From: Trifolium pratense
Taxonomy: Eukaryota > Streptophyta > Magnoliopsida > Fabales > Fabaceae
Reading direction: 5' to 3'
NCBI RefSeq assembly: GCF_020283565.1
Contig: NC_060060.1
Location: forward strand, 37,510,001-37,574,000
DNA length: 64,000 nucleotides
The translations under genes were made by a program, and so were the position numbers. Shown here piece by piece: positions 34,980-46,777 of this stretch (positions are counted from its first letter, which is position 1; each line of letters starts with the position of its first letter). The notes under the pieces were generated by a model. It made no database searches and was not told the DNA's origin. It saw only the letters and a list, made by a program, of their open reading frames with translations.

Positions 34980-35500
34980 TGAACTTTTTTTGACTAAAAA
35001 TATGTATTTGTTCATTCAAATTGAAAATACATCGATCATTACAAATTCAAGATTGCTAAAAACTAAAAATGGTGAATCTACAAACAATATCTTGCAGCAC
35101 CTAGGTTAATAACATACAACGGCATTATAAATGTGCCTACAAATATGACAAAATAAAAGTAACTGGAATTTTCATTCACCCGGATTTGCAACGTTGATGT
35201 CCAAGCAGTCTTCATCAGATCTGTAATGAGTTGAGGTGGATATGTCAATTTGAATCAATGAAACACCGTACTAAAATGAAAAACCAACCAACGCCACACA
35301 AGACGACCACAAATACAACGTCGCACAAGACGACTATAAACACAACACCGCACAAGACAACGACAAACTTAAAAAACAAAAAACGAAAAAGCAAATGTAT
35401 GTGAATAATCACTTATTTAAATGAAAAGAAAAGCAAAAACAATTTAGAGGGGTGATTTTGGGTCAAAATTAACTCTAAAACCACCCCTCCTTGGTGGATG
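34980..35500 (-). repeat. Dispersed retroelement-like repeat, copy A
   Basis: Matches 61685-62180 in the same orientation over its full length. Read on the minus strand it ends ..TTGAATGAACAAATAC..TTTTTAGTCAAAAAAA, a poly-A end. The middle has about three copies of a (CGCACAAGACGAC-AAAYACAA) subrepeat of about 24 bp. The other end is an inverted pair GGGGTGATTTTGGGTCAAAA / TTAACTCTAAAACCACCCC. No protein domain was recognised. Probably a non-autonomous retroelement. Confidence 0.65.
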
Positions 35501-36200
35501 AACAAAAGAAAAAACTAGGGTTGATGGGGAATGGACGGCGGCTGTCCAAAATTTGAACTATATATGTTTACATCTAAAACTTCATTATCCAAAATTTTTA
35601 AATAGTTCAATACATCTTACACAATGCAACAAAAGATAGAACTTAATAAAAAAATAAAAGGGTGACATGAAATTACTTTGTTTCGAATCTATTGATCGAA
35701 AGACAATAATAAATTAAGTAGAAGATAAGCAAAAATTAAAATAGATTTAGAATATCTTTCGCACCTCTATCATCAGCATATATATTACAAGTTTATAAAA
35801 TTATATCAAAAATGAATAAAAATAACAAAGCGAATAGCATACGAGATTTAGAGAAAGGAAAAGAAGGAAACAAAATTAATTTGCATTTTAATTATTGTTT
35901 GGTCGATTTTGGTTACCATGAGATACAATTTTAGAGACCTGCACCCGTCCATATGTAACCGTTTATGTTCAATATTTCTAAATTATTAACCCGAGACCTG
36001 AGTCACATTCGACCGGATGCTTATCAATTATATTAATTTTGAGTTGAATCTAGGTCAAATACGAGGTTTTGATATTTGGGACTTTTTTTACAACTTTATT
36101 TAAGACTTAAATAAGTTTAACGTATGAAAAAATATACTCTATATAAGAGATAAAGATAAACGTAGTGTCGTAAAAAGCTAAAGTATTTTTATGTTAAGGG
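35501..36200. other. AT-rich spacer
   Basis: Nothing recognisable. There are no supported exons or RNA genes. Confidence 0.35.
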
Positions 36201-36372
36201 TCATGCTAACCGGTGCCCCCAGGGCACTGGTTAAGGAAACCAAAAAAGGAAATTTTCAAATTGAAAATTACACTTTTTAGACTTTCGAGACGTTGACTGC
36301 ACAAATTTCAATATGATATTACTATATTTAGTTCCTTAAACAGTGCCCCGAGAGCACTGTTTAGTATTTTCC
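36201..36372. mobile_element. MITE, best copy of a three-member family
   Basis: Ends CATGCTAACCGGTGCCCCCA.. and ..CCCCGAGAGCACTGTTTAGTA form about 36-bp imperfect inverted repeats (GGTGCCCCNRGGGCACTG). The middle holds GGAAATTTTCAAATTGAAAATT and TGCACAAATTTCAATATGAT. Degenerate relatives are at 7330-7534 and 49208-49325. Confidence 0.7.
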
Positions 36373-37276
36373 TTATGTTAAATAAACACACCGTATTATT
36401 TTTTCAGAATTATTTGAACCTAAAAATATAGACACCATATTTGACACGTTTATGTATATATATATATATTAGTCTACCTCTTTCTATTCATCATCTAACA
36501 TATTTGACATGTGAATGTATGCTTTTATGTTAAAGAAATATTGTGTTGAAAACATATTTTTTAGATTTTTGATGACATGATTATACAACTTTCAAAATAT
36601 TTCCTTTTAAAATAGATAACTTTTGACAATTTCCCAATTTTTATTTATTTTTTTACTCAACGAGTATATAATTTTTTGAATAGATTAATGACTAATCTCT
36701 ATATTTACAAGGTGTAAGTACTTTTTTCTCTTTCTGTAAATAGTAAAATTAAAGTTTTTTTTTACTGTATAAGGTAAAAAAAATGATAATAAAGGAGGAA
36801 GTGAAAAAGAGGAGGGTCAAGTCAAGGGTGGTGATGTGTATGAATACAAGTAAGAGGGGGGTGGTCATCAAAGGTGGACCATTTAAGAGATTCCTAGAAT
36901 GTGACAAGAGCAGCCGAAGCCGAATCAATAATATTCTAAGTTAATGGTTTTACTAGGATAGGATTTATAAATAAATAAATTGAAGAAGTTGAAGTGTAGT
37001 CAAATGTTGATGCTTACTTGGCATATGCATTATTGGCAGCAAACCAAAGAGGGCCTTGTGGATTGTACCAACACAAGACGCTTGGCACCTCATTCAACCA
37101 ACGTGTTATAGGTTTCGGTGCCTTTCTTTTTTCTAATTTAATGCTTCATATACTATACCCCATATATACATACATACACATGAAATTCAATTATACTAGT
37201 ATAGAAATAGTGCTATATAAATCATATCCTACATTCCTATGTCCCTCTTCTCTGTTTGCGCCAGTTCACTTCATAA
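36373..37276. other. Spacer and probable promoter/5'UTR of the 111-aa gene
   Basis: AT-rich to about 36780. The last 450 bp contain a possible TATA region (ATACTATACCCCATATATAC, about 37150) before the ATG at 37277. A short open frame at 37018-37293 has no family resemblance and overlaps the leader. Confidence 0.4.
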
Positions 37277-37926
37277 ATGGATTGGTTGCATAAGCTCAGA
37301 AGAACTTTCACTCTACTCTCCTCCCGAATCAAGCTTCGAAAATCTGGTGGGTCCTATCTCTATTTTCTAAATATTACTATTTTTTCGTTTTTTTTCATTA
37401 CTGTATTGTCGTTGGGCTGTCTAATATGATTCGTGGTCAGTTCTAAATATAAAGGAGTTTTAGTCTTTTCTGATCGCAGTTGTGAGTTTGATTTTTTGTT
37501 CTTTTTATAAGAAATGCATTAATTTGATCCATAATACAATGAATCAAAGATATATCAAATTCATATGTTTCTTACGAGAACGATCTTAGAAAGTATTTCA
37601 TTTCTGTTGAGTCATTTTCATTTTTTAAATATTAATTTTATTCATTCAATTATTATCTAGGAGCAGGGGTTGTTGGCCGATGTCGACGCGGCGGCGGTGC
37701 GGACGGCGAATGCGGCAAAACCAGTGGTGGGTTATTAAATCTTCGAGATGATGTTGAAATGTGTGGTTACAAAGATGTTGAGATTATGTGGAACATGTTA
37801 AGCTTAAGCATAACACCTGAGAGAATGGAAACGCCACGAAACAATATTAAACAAAAACTTCCAAGGCGTAGCTGCAAGCAAAGATTTAATTCTAGGCTTT
37901 TCTTTTGGACTAACCATAACCCATAA
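37277..37926 (+). CDS. Small uncharacterised plant protein, 111 aa, two exons
   Basis: Exons 37277..37346 and 37661..37926, donor TCTG|GTGGGT, acceptor TATTATCTAG|GAGC, phase consistent. The protein starts MDWLHKLRRTFTLLSSRIKL, has a Gly/Arg-rich stretch (about 25-45: GRCRRGGGADGECG), then the likely conserved core LNLRDDVEMCGYKDVEIMWN (about 49-68), and a basic C-terminus ending FWTNHNP. No signal peptide or membrane helix. The N-terminal amphipathic basic helix and the DDV..CGY.DV..MW core look like a plant-specific small-protein family that I cannot name. The coding second exon is noticeably GC-richer than its surroundings, which supports it being real. Confidence 0.65.
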
Positions 37927-39053
37927 ACTTTGTGCCTAGATTATTTAAAGTTACAAGTTTTGAAGTGGCATAATGTTTTGTACATATATGACAATGAATT
38001 AATTTCATAAACTTATGTAATTAAGAAGTTAGTTCCTTTGCACACCGAGTATAGTTTTTGGTAGTATTATACAATTTATTTATATTTATACAAGTAACCG
38101 TTAATTTGTCTCTCTATACATTACAAAGATAATCGAAAACAATGTCTTATTGTTTCATGTCAATTAGGTGACGATTGTTCATCCTCTGTTTTGGGTCAAC
38201 ATTTTTTCGTTTTTCACACTTTCTTTACGACCAAAGATCCATTCTAGTAAGTCGGATATCAGTGGTGAAAACAAAATAAAAATCGATATACTAACTATTT
38301 GGCTCTAGCTAGCTCCGTCCTTTTCTTTTTCCGCACTCTTCTCTTCAACATTTCAATTTTTATCTTTTTCTTTTTTGTGTATATAGATTCTCATTCACAC
38401 TAACCTACAATAGAAATTTATACTTACAACACAATAATAAAAAGTAAAAGGTACGGAAACTTTATTCTTTTCAAGTCGCTACTCATTTTAGTATGTGAAT
38501 TACTCCAATCTCAAATATAAATAAAAGTTTATTAATAAATTTAATGTATTTTATCTATATTTTAAACTAAATACATCAATTTTCTTAACTAATTAAATTT
38601 TACTTATGCATGATACCGGTATCCATCATCAAATAGTAAACAAAAGAAATACTAAATAAATAATTTATATAGTTTGTTGTCTTTGTCTTGTCACCTATAT
38701 AGAGTACACAAGTATAAATAATTAGAGGCTTTTTAATTATGGACTAAAAATTCCATGCAATGCGGATGCAATAAATAAGTAATCGGTTAATTTTGTCCCT
38801 CTGTACTGAAGAAATCCTAAGTTATCATCAAGAAAATTAAGACCGTTTGTTTCTTGTCAAGTTCTACCGCTAAAGAGGCGATAAGGCCCACGGGTTAACA
38901 TTGATAACCGATATGATAACGAAATAAATTGATCAATTTTTATTTTTTTCTATATACAAAGGAAAATAAGAGAAGAATTAAGACATGACTATAGAGAACA
39001 AATTCCCCTTAAGTCCTTATCAAGAAGAATATTAATATAAAGAGGAATTGAAT
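37927..39053. other. AT-rich spacer
   Basis: 3'UTR of the 111-aa gene, then nothing but low-complexity sequence. About 38240-38285 (AGTAAGTCGGATATCAGTGG..GAAAACAAAATAAAA) looks like a SINE 3' end. About 38500-38600 resembles an eroded Stowaway ('ACTCCAATCTCAAATATAAATAAAAGT'). Confidence 0.35.
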
Positions 39054-39675
39054 TTAGCATAACAAGCGTGAAACCAACATTATGGCGCCTCTAAATGCAT
39101 GGTGTATATGATTGACATGGATAGTCCAACCAAAGAGATGAATAAGAGAGATAACCTCATGGAGGAGAGGTTGAAGATGAATGATGGAAGTAAACTGATT
39201 GTTGATCATATTGACAACATGAGTTGAATCAGTTTCTAGGATGACGTGAGTCAATTGCATTTCTCTAGTTATTTGACAACCAAATAAAATACTGCATAAC
39301 TCGGCAAACAAAACATTTATTGTTCGAATATTATGTAAAAAAAAGCTTTCGCAAAGTGACCATGGTGATCTCTAATGAGGCCTACACAAGCTAAAGTTTC
39401 ATTTATGTAAAAGCCATCAATGTTTATTTTAACAAAACCATTAGGAGGTTTTATCCATTGAGTATTACGTCTAGATATATTCTCATCCTAGGATGCAAGA
39501 TAAAATTTATCTTTTTCTCAATCTGATAAGCCATATTAACCACCTTGAAAGTAATGTGATTCCAAATTTCAGCCTCTCTAAAAAAAATTAGGTTATTTTG
39601 ATCTTTCCAAATAGTCCAAACTGAGAAACAAAAAAGCGCATGCCAATAGCTCCAATGTTTAAGTAATGTGATCAA
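39054..39675 (-). pseudogene. LINE 3' fragment: zf-RVT and RNase H-like remains
   Basis: Two minus-strand frames in order: 39675-39451 contains FSVWTIWKDQNNLIF, typical of the region just after plant LINE reverse transcriptases (zf-RVT). 39311-39054 contains MQLTHVILETDSTHVVNMIN, the RVT_3 RNase H-like core with its ETDS. Frames are shifted and interrupted between them. No reverse transcriptase remains. Confidence 0.75.
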
Positions 39676-39717
39676 TTTTTTTTTTTAGAGATACAATATG
39701 ATAATGATATATATTGA

Positions 39718-39970
39718 TCAAATTTTTATTTATCTGTTTATGCGAAAATGAATCAGTTGCAGTTTATAAACTAGTTTACAATGGGGTTGATGTATTACGG
39801 CGAAAGTTAATAATTAATTTGTAGTGTTAGTAATTTTTATCCTCGCCAGTAGTTAAACTCTGGACTTTTATTTCTTAACTGCTTTCATTTTTAGCTCAAA
39901 TCAGTTGAACTACCATCACAGAATTGAACTCTGAACCTTTACTCCTTAACTTTTTTCAATCTTAATCCAA
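39718..39970 (-). mobile_element. Degenerate SINE, copy 1
   Basis: Minus strand: AGTTCAACTGATTTGAGCTAAAA.. head, ..AGAGTTTAACTAC.., tail with GCATAAACAGATAAATAAAAA. Its body parallels copy 2 (40080-40255) over 170 bp. A second partial head lies at 39935-39970. Confidence 0.5.
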
Positions 39971-40079
39971 ATCAGTTGAACTATTCATCACACTTTTTCA
40001 GGTGTTTTCTTTTGCATTCAACAAATGAACATGTGTTTGCATCAAGCATTATATATTTAGTCTTCGGAATGTATCCGAT

Positions 40080-40255
40080 TTTTATTTATTTGTTTATGTG
40101 AAAATAAACCAATTGCGGTTTATGAAATCAATTTACTCTTTGTCATTAATTATTAATGTTAGTAATTAATATTTTTACCTCTGTCATGAGTTGAACAGTG
40201 AATTTTTACTCATTAAATCCTAACTCTAACCAATTAAGCTACCAACCTCATAAAT
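40080..40255 (-). mobile_element. Degenerate tRNA-derived SINE, copy 2
   Basis: Minus strand GGTAGCTTAATTGGTTAGAG (box A) and a decayed box B (CTGTTCAACTCATG) are followed by CATAAACCGCAATTGGTTTA and tail CACATAAACAAATAAATAAAAATC. The same order of words occurs in copy 1. Confidence 0.6.
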
Positions 40256-41972
40256 CTAAGTCCAATATATATTATGCATGAATAATATAACTCCAAGTCC
40301 TATCTATATTATCCATGTTTCTTCAAACTCCTATTTTCTTGTGAATTTACACGCCTTTCTAATAATTGTAGTTTTTAATTAAAATTTCAATTTATTTTGT
40401 TTTACTTTTCTTAAATTTTTAGACAATATTGGACATAATAAGATGTTTTTATGAATTTTTTATATTACATGATGATTTTTTTTATCTACATAAATTTTGC
40501 ATTATCAAAAGATATTTTCCAATAAAATTTGCACCATAAAAAAAATATCTTTTAGTAGAAGAGATATCAGAAGAATTCTTATTAATTTAAGAGGGAACAA
40601 AAAACAATCATCATACCTTTGAACCAGTCTGGTACAAACTATCTGACTATGTGAAATTATAATTTTACATTCAAAGTAATAAAATGAATCTTTTTATTTT
40701 CACTCGCTTCTTTAACATGATATCAACATTCTACATGGAGTGAGTGAGTACCTGAGATCAGGATGGTCCCTAACGTAGCAAAGACAAGAACTTCAATACT
40801 ATAAGACAAGTACTGCATTAATAATTAAGGTGACCAAATAAGAATCTAGATTTCAATCTACGAAGAACTCTCAAACAACTAGCATATTGCTAAGTCTTGT
40901 ACTGTTTTTTTGTTTTTTTTTTAAACACCAAGTCTTGTACTGTTGCATCAACAACAACGATCAATTTTCAGCTCTTGATAATCAAATTATGGCGTGCTTG
41001 GAATGAAAACATAAATTTGGATATGTACAGTACTCTACTGTTTTCAGGTAGGGGCCTAGACAAAATGTGTTTTATTTTATAAATAATGAAAGAAAATTGA
41101 GCACCACTCTTTCATACCTGTAGGATAACATCTGTAGGATGTGCATGAAGATTGGCGGCCATTGACATTCAGCCTATCCGAGCAGTTGGATAGAGATTCA
41201 TCAACAGCTGAGGTTGGTGGCTGCTCCACATCAAGTCCAGTTCTTACACTGTGTCATATAACAAAACTTTGGTTGCTAAGCCTGACCCACTTGAAGTACA
41301 TCAACGTTCACCACTTTCACATGACAAGTTTGCCACAAACAAACATAACCATACATATGTTGAGTTAAATTATTCTACTGTTCATGTCGCTATCATTTCT
41401 GGTGTCTTCTTTTTTGCTAGTACATAAGCGTCCCCCACAATGGTTTTCACCATAAAATTGTGTTTGGATTTAGAAAAAATTACAAAAGCAAGAGTGATGA
41501 CTTCACTAAGGATCCAAAGATCGGCTTAATCATTAAAATAATAATTGGCAAGTACATCATTCATCCAAGCACACAACCATCAAAGATATCATAGTTAGGA
41601 GCAAAAATTAAAGTATACAACTGCCTATTAGAGACCTACCAGTAGCGGGGGCATAATGGTTCTCGTTTTCAATGAAGTCGTTGATATAACACTAATATTC
41701 TTGCATAATATCTATGTTTCCATTATATAAGACGACGGTTACAGTTATCCCTCAATGCACAACTAGTATGGTTACAAGAATTTTTAGCTAGGTTAAGTTG
41801 ATTGCTTGCTTCCCTAAAAACTCTTGGAAATGCAATGCATGCCATTAACCTGTTACTGTCATGTTCAGGGAAAAATTAACTTTGGAAGCGATGAGCTTGT
41901 CAAAGTCAGGGACAAATCAGATTGAAACTTTAATCTGTCAGTTATTTAACAACGCTAGAGTCAAAGAGGAAG
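40256..41972. other. Gene-poor stretch with one possible coding fragment
   Basis: On the minus strand 41266-41121 is open and codon-like (VRTGLDVEQPPTSAVDESLS.. RQSSCTSYRC), bounded by ACACAG| at about 41267 and CCTACAG|GTATG at about 41120. A second open piece 40812-40750 has acceptor ATGCAG and donor TCAG|GTACT, but the phases do not join without a stop. Possibly a gene relic. Nothing else was recognised. Confidence 0.25.
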
Positions 41973-44270
41973 TTAAAACTTGGGTATGGATTTTGCACGC
42001 AAGAACTGCTTAAGAATGTACTTTTCCTCGTCAATTTGTTTTTTCTCCATAGCATCCATTGGTTTCACTTTTCTTTTCTCTTCCAGCATCCACTTGAAAA
42101 CTTCGCGCTGTTGTTCTTCAGCAATTGGAGCCCGCACTTCCACAGGCACTGTGACCGGGACCAAGAAATCTTCATAGTTTAGGTCCAATGAATTTGTGAT
42201 GGGTTCTGGAGGAACTTCAACAGGAGCTTTGCTCTTGTGCAATCTGTGTGCGGTTCTTTTTCTATGAATCTCCATTGAATCTCTCCGTTTTGCCCTTGCA
42301 AACAGAAAAGCTGTGAATTATCAAATACGAATCATGGAGCAACAAAAGCAAATTAGGGAAATAAATCAGTTCATGTTATGTTTAATTCTACTTTTTATAG
42401 ATATTAAATAAGTTTGGTCCAATCAAAGTTTTAAATGTTTAAAAAGAGATAGATAGATGTAAAGTTTTCACACGAACTCGCATAACAAGGTCATGGAATA
42501 TTACCAAGAGAAGAACCATATCACAAAGGCACAAACCAGTATGTTGAAGATGTTCCCCTCTAAACCAAAGCCAAATGTACATTATACACTAGAGTTTCCA
42601 TGTCCACTTTTATCGGGACATCAAAAAGCCTTAGAATAGATGAGAAGTTGAGGCCGATGATGCATAAATATTTTAACGTATGATGCAACATCATATTCAT
42701 ATGATATCAGCAAAAATACAAAATATAACCATAAATACTATCTGTCAAACTGATCATTTTCATATCAATATATCATCCCTTTTAAACTGATCACAAATTT
42801 ACAAAATAATATCCAAAAGGTAATATTTTTTATGGGGCAAAATCACCAGTAACTGGCAGTGAAAATTAGGATTTCATATAGCAGTGGAAATGATTCAGAT
42901 GGTCAGTGACTTCACATGGTGCAATTATTATTGAAGATAGATATCCCACTAGACTGCAGAGTAACAAGGTACTGATAGTAAAAGGACACCAATCACTAAA
43001 CGGCCATTTTCTCATACTGTCATCAGTCCTCAAGAACCAACAAGAAAAAAAGGACAGCCCACTCATTTTCAAACTCTTAGATTTAAATACAAACACATCT
43101 TTCAACTGGTTGGACCACTGAGGTTTTCTTCTCTTAAAGTTCTTCTTAAGCAGGGAAGTTGTACGAGTTGAAGAAAAAAAGGTCAACCCACGCATTTTCA
43201 GACTCTTAGATTTAAGTACAAACACATCTTTCAACTGGTTGAACCACTGAGGTTTTCTTCTCTTAAAGTTCTTTTTAAACATAAAAGTTGTACGAGTTGA
43301 AGAAAAATCATGTTAGACAGGTCCTAAATAGTACCATTTTTCAATCACAACGTGCAATTACATAAAGATTAAGCATTTAATTCCAGTAAAAGGGAATAGG
43401 AAACAATATACCCATCATGCAATGATGATAATAACCCTTGAGATGCACCAACTATTTCCCTTAGATCCTCCCTCCCATGCCCCCAGATACCCAAACAAAG
43501 ACAAATGATCTATATTCGACTCCGTCAAATTTAGATTCAAAAAGCTCCGTTCTTAAATTCCGAATGAATGAGACAGAAGTACTCTCACTATTACATTCAA
43601 ATCGACCATAACACAGTCATAATTACTAAAGCCAATCGGAACACAACCATGAATTATAACAAATAAGTATGAAATGATGAAAAAGCAAAGAAATATTTCA
43701 CCACAGTGATTAAAATTCATCTTGAATGCCTTCATCTCTATATAAAAAATGCAATCAAATTGCTCTCGATGGTAAACCTTTCAAAGAAAGACCTTAATCA
43801 ATGAAACGAATATTGTTCAAATTTTTGAATTGTTTCTTGCAAGACTAAAGAATCCAGCTAGCATAATCAGACACAGAATTTAAAGAAGCATGTTCACGGG
43901 TCAAGTGGGCACCTTCTTGAAAGGAAAAGCCAAAAAAGATAGTTTAGGCAATGTATCAAACACGTGATATGCAAATACGAAACAAGGTAAAAACACATTG
44001 GGGTTGAAGATGGCTTAGGCAATGTATCAAACACCTAATATGCAAATACGAAACAAGACAAAAACACATTCGGGTTGAAGATTACAGTAATAAACAATGA
44101 CCCATTATCAGAAATTCACGTTACAACAACAGTGAAGGTTGAAATTGAAAAAATCGTAACTAACCTCCAAGAGCAAGATTAGAGAGCAAAAGAAAGCGCC
44201 AAACGAACTTGAAGCGCTTCATGGGTAACCCAGTTGGAGGTGGAGGTGGAGGAGCTTCATTCATTGACAT
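41973..44270 (-). CDS. Small mitochondrial protein, probable cytochrome c oxidase assembly factor (147 aa)
   Basis: Exons 44165..44270 and 41973..42310; GGAG|GTTAGT donor, TTCACAG acceptor, phase joins ..NLALG-AFLFARAKRRDSM. The protein starts MSMNEAPPPPPPTGLPMKRF, has one membrane helix at about 20-40, a basic RAKRRDS turn, and a charged soluble tail with YEDFLVPVTVPV and EEQQREVFKWMLEEKRKVKP. It closely fits a plant family that I remember being annotated as 'cytochrome oxidase assembly protein' in Arabidopsis (At2g43780-like). One inner-membrane helix with a short N-terminus is consistent. The function comes from that annotation only. The 1.85-kb intron holds two tandem duplications. Confidence 0.8.
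43045..43302. repeat. Tandem duplication, unit about 129 bp, two copies, in the intron
   Basis: AAAAAAGGACAGCCCACTCA.. to ..GTTGTACGAGTTGAAG (43045-43172) is repeated at 43173-43302 with about 10 differences. Minus-strand frames across it are artefacts of the repeat. Confidence 0.85.
43948..44083. repeat. Tandem duplication, unit about 70 bp, two copies, in the intron
   Basis: TTAGGCAATGTATCAAACAC..GGTTGAAGAT is repeated immediately (GGCTTAGGCAATGTATCAAACACCTAAT..TTCGGGTTGAAGAT). Confidence 0.85.
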
Positions 44271-44679
44271 TTCATCAAAACCAAATGACGATAACGAAGA
44301 TTATGATGGTGATGATCGCTGCTAATTTTGCTACCAAATAATCGTGGAAGTTCTTGAGACACAAAATGAGTTTTGAGTTTTTGTATTTTCGAGTTTGCTT
44401 TGTATTTTCATTTTCTTCACGGACAAGTAAGAATCTCTTAATATGATCCCTACTAATGGGCCGCATGTCCCAATCATGGCCCAATAGGCATTTAGAGACT
44501 GTATTTTTTATATGCTATTAGTAAAAAATTGAATTCTTAACTAAAAACTATGAAGAATTAGTTTTAAAAAAAAACTAAATTATGAAGAAGAAATAAATTC
44601 TTAAAAAGTAGGATTTAATTTATATACACTATCGGTGTAATATGACGTGTTACATTCTTTAAATGATGTGAGAACGGTT

Positions 44680-44830
44680 TTTTAAGCCACTAGACTTAGT
44701 CTAGTTGTGATAGATCTTGGTAGTATGCATAAGGTCATAAGTTGTAAACCTGAGAGTGTGCTTGGTCTCATGTTTGATTCTCTTTGTGCCAATTTGGGTG
44801 AGCTTATTTAACTTCTTCAAAAAAAAAAAT
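44680..44830 (+). mobile_element. tRNA-derived SINE
   Basis: AGCCACTAGACTTAGTCTAGTTGTGATAG-type head, a decayed box B (CATAAGTTGTAAACC), ..GCTTGGTCTCATGTTTGATT, ..GGGTGAGCTTATTTAACTTC then poly-A (AAAAAAAAAA). Au/p-SINE-like. Confidence 0.6.
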
Positions 44831-44946
44831 TGTAAACAAAAAAAAAACTTTTAAATAAAAGAAGTCCATATGTTTGATTTTAGAAGTAATTATGATATAA
44901 AAAAGTAAATATTTGTAATGATTTTGTTAAAAAAATCAAAGAAAAT

Positions 44947-45019
44947 TGGAGATGCGGGGGATCGAACCCCGTGCCTCTCACATGCAAAGCGAGCGCTCTA
45001 CCATTTGAGCTACATCCCC
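44947..45019 (-). tRNA. tRNA-Ala (anticodon UGC)
   Basis: Minus strand GGGGATGTAGCTCAAATGG.. forms a full cloverleaf: acceptor GGGGATG/CATCTCC (one G-U), box A TAGCTCAAATGGTAGAGC, anticodon stem CTCGC/GTGAG-type around TTTGCAT (anticodon TGC), T arm CGGGG-TTCGATC-CCCCG, discriminator A. Downstream on the minus strand a TTTTCTTTGATTTTTTT run gives a pol III stop. Confidence 0.95.
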
Positions 45020-46760
45020 ATATTTAATACATATTTCTAAGCATTTAATAATTTAAGATGAAATGGGTTTTTAATCCTTCTAAATATATCAATTTTCATT
45101 TCAATGTATTGATTGATAGAGAAATACTAAGTGCAAACTCTCTAACACACTCTTGATTGATAATATTTATTTAAGGAGGTATCTTCTCCCAACTATATTT
45201 TGTCAATGAGTTATACTCATATTTGTTTATTTTAATTTGTTTCAAAAAGATAAGTGGTGAAATTCAAACATAATAATAAGGGTATAGAAATTGTATGTTG
45301 TTAATTTAAACCCACCACCCTTGATGACGTACATCAAATATCAACCGAGCTTTTTAGTTGTAATTTTGTATTTACAAAGCTTCTTATTTAAGGTTTTTTT
45401 CTTCTCATTTTTTTAATCAAATAATCTACTAATTAAGAATTTACTATTGATTAAGATGAATAAATATGAAAAGAGGCAGTAGCATGCAGTAGTATAGCAC
45501 TACTAGTATATGGAAGTTGTGTCCAACTAAAATGGGCAATCTGAACCATATATATATTATAATATAATGATAAGGTTTGATGTTTGTGGCGCCGCTAGCT
45601 CTTGTATCTTGTATGTGTAAATGTAATGTAATGTCTACTATTAGTAGTACAGTAGTATTTGGGTACCATGAAGGGTCAAGTCTAAGTCTAACTAACTATA
45701 GTAGCTAGCTACTTGCGTTATTACTGTGAAGCAGACAAAATCTAAAATCAACTATGCATCCCACAAATGGGTAACACAAAAAGCTGCATCCCAAACCCGA
45801 ATCATCACTGTCATCATTGAGGAGAGAAAGAGAACTTCCCTCCCTCATTGGGTCAAATATTTTTATATTAAAATTTTTGAGAATGATACGGCCGGGGCAG
45901 GAAAGAACATGAGGAAAAAAAAAAGAAGAAATAAAAGTAGTCATGTTGCTTTCTCATCTCAAATCCTCAATATATTCGCTCACATGCACAATTTTACTCT
46001 AGCGTTGTATAGGGTGCAAGCTAGCTTAGTTATACAAAACATTCTAATTCAACTACAAAGCTACTCATTAATCTTAATTATACTTCTTTTAAGTGGGAGA
46101 TGAAACTTGTTCTTTATTGAGGACATAATTTGGTTACCGGAAAGCACTTGGTAGGTTAGTTAACGAAAAGAACTAGAGCAACTCTAAGGTATGTGGGAGT
46201 GATTGTGCCGGTGTGTCTCGAACATTGTTGGTTTGGTTGACTTTTCCCTTTCTTTCTCATTTGTAGAGACTACTTCAAGTTGTTATTTCTCTAGTCATGA
46301 AGGGAGATATAGTCTAATTCTCGAAATTCTTGTGGTGATTAATTTTGGTGATTTAATTATATATATTTTTTTTTGTCATTAAAAAAAATTGCAATTACAA
46401 TTACTCGGTTAATTGTAGTACTATTTTGGATTTTATTGTACTAGTTAATAAGAAATCGATGAACAAGATAAACATTTCTTTTTTATTATTGTCTACTTGT
46501 TGAAATCACACATATATATAAGTTCACACCTCAAAATATCACACCCTTTCTTAAATATATAAAAAAAACAAAAAAAAACTCACAAGATCACCCTAGCTGA
46601 TCTCTCCCACCATCCATCAGTTACAACAATGCAACTTATTTGTGGTCCTTTTTCGTCCTTCTCCCTATTTTCTTAACCAACTTTATTGCACCAGCTTCTT
46701 CTAGTACACTACAAAACGTACCCTTAATCAAATTCAAACTAGTCCTAATAACACCTAAAT
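45020..46760. other. Gene-free spacer
   Basis: No supported exon. It contains AT-rich low-complexity sequence and short (TA)n tracts (about 45550). Open frames at 45705-46103 on both strands show no family resemblance. Confidence 0.35.
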
Positions 46761-46777
46761 AAGATAGATATAATAAT

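Noticed and set aside
34918..35109. 63-codon frame ending in a TTTTTGACTAAAA context
   Set aside because: It lies in the dispersed repeat (copy A) and has no homologue pattern.
45705..46103. Opposing frames of 79 and 125 codons
   Set aside because: No motif, no splice context, AT-driven composition; likely chance.
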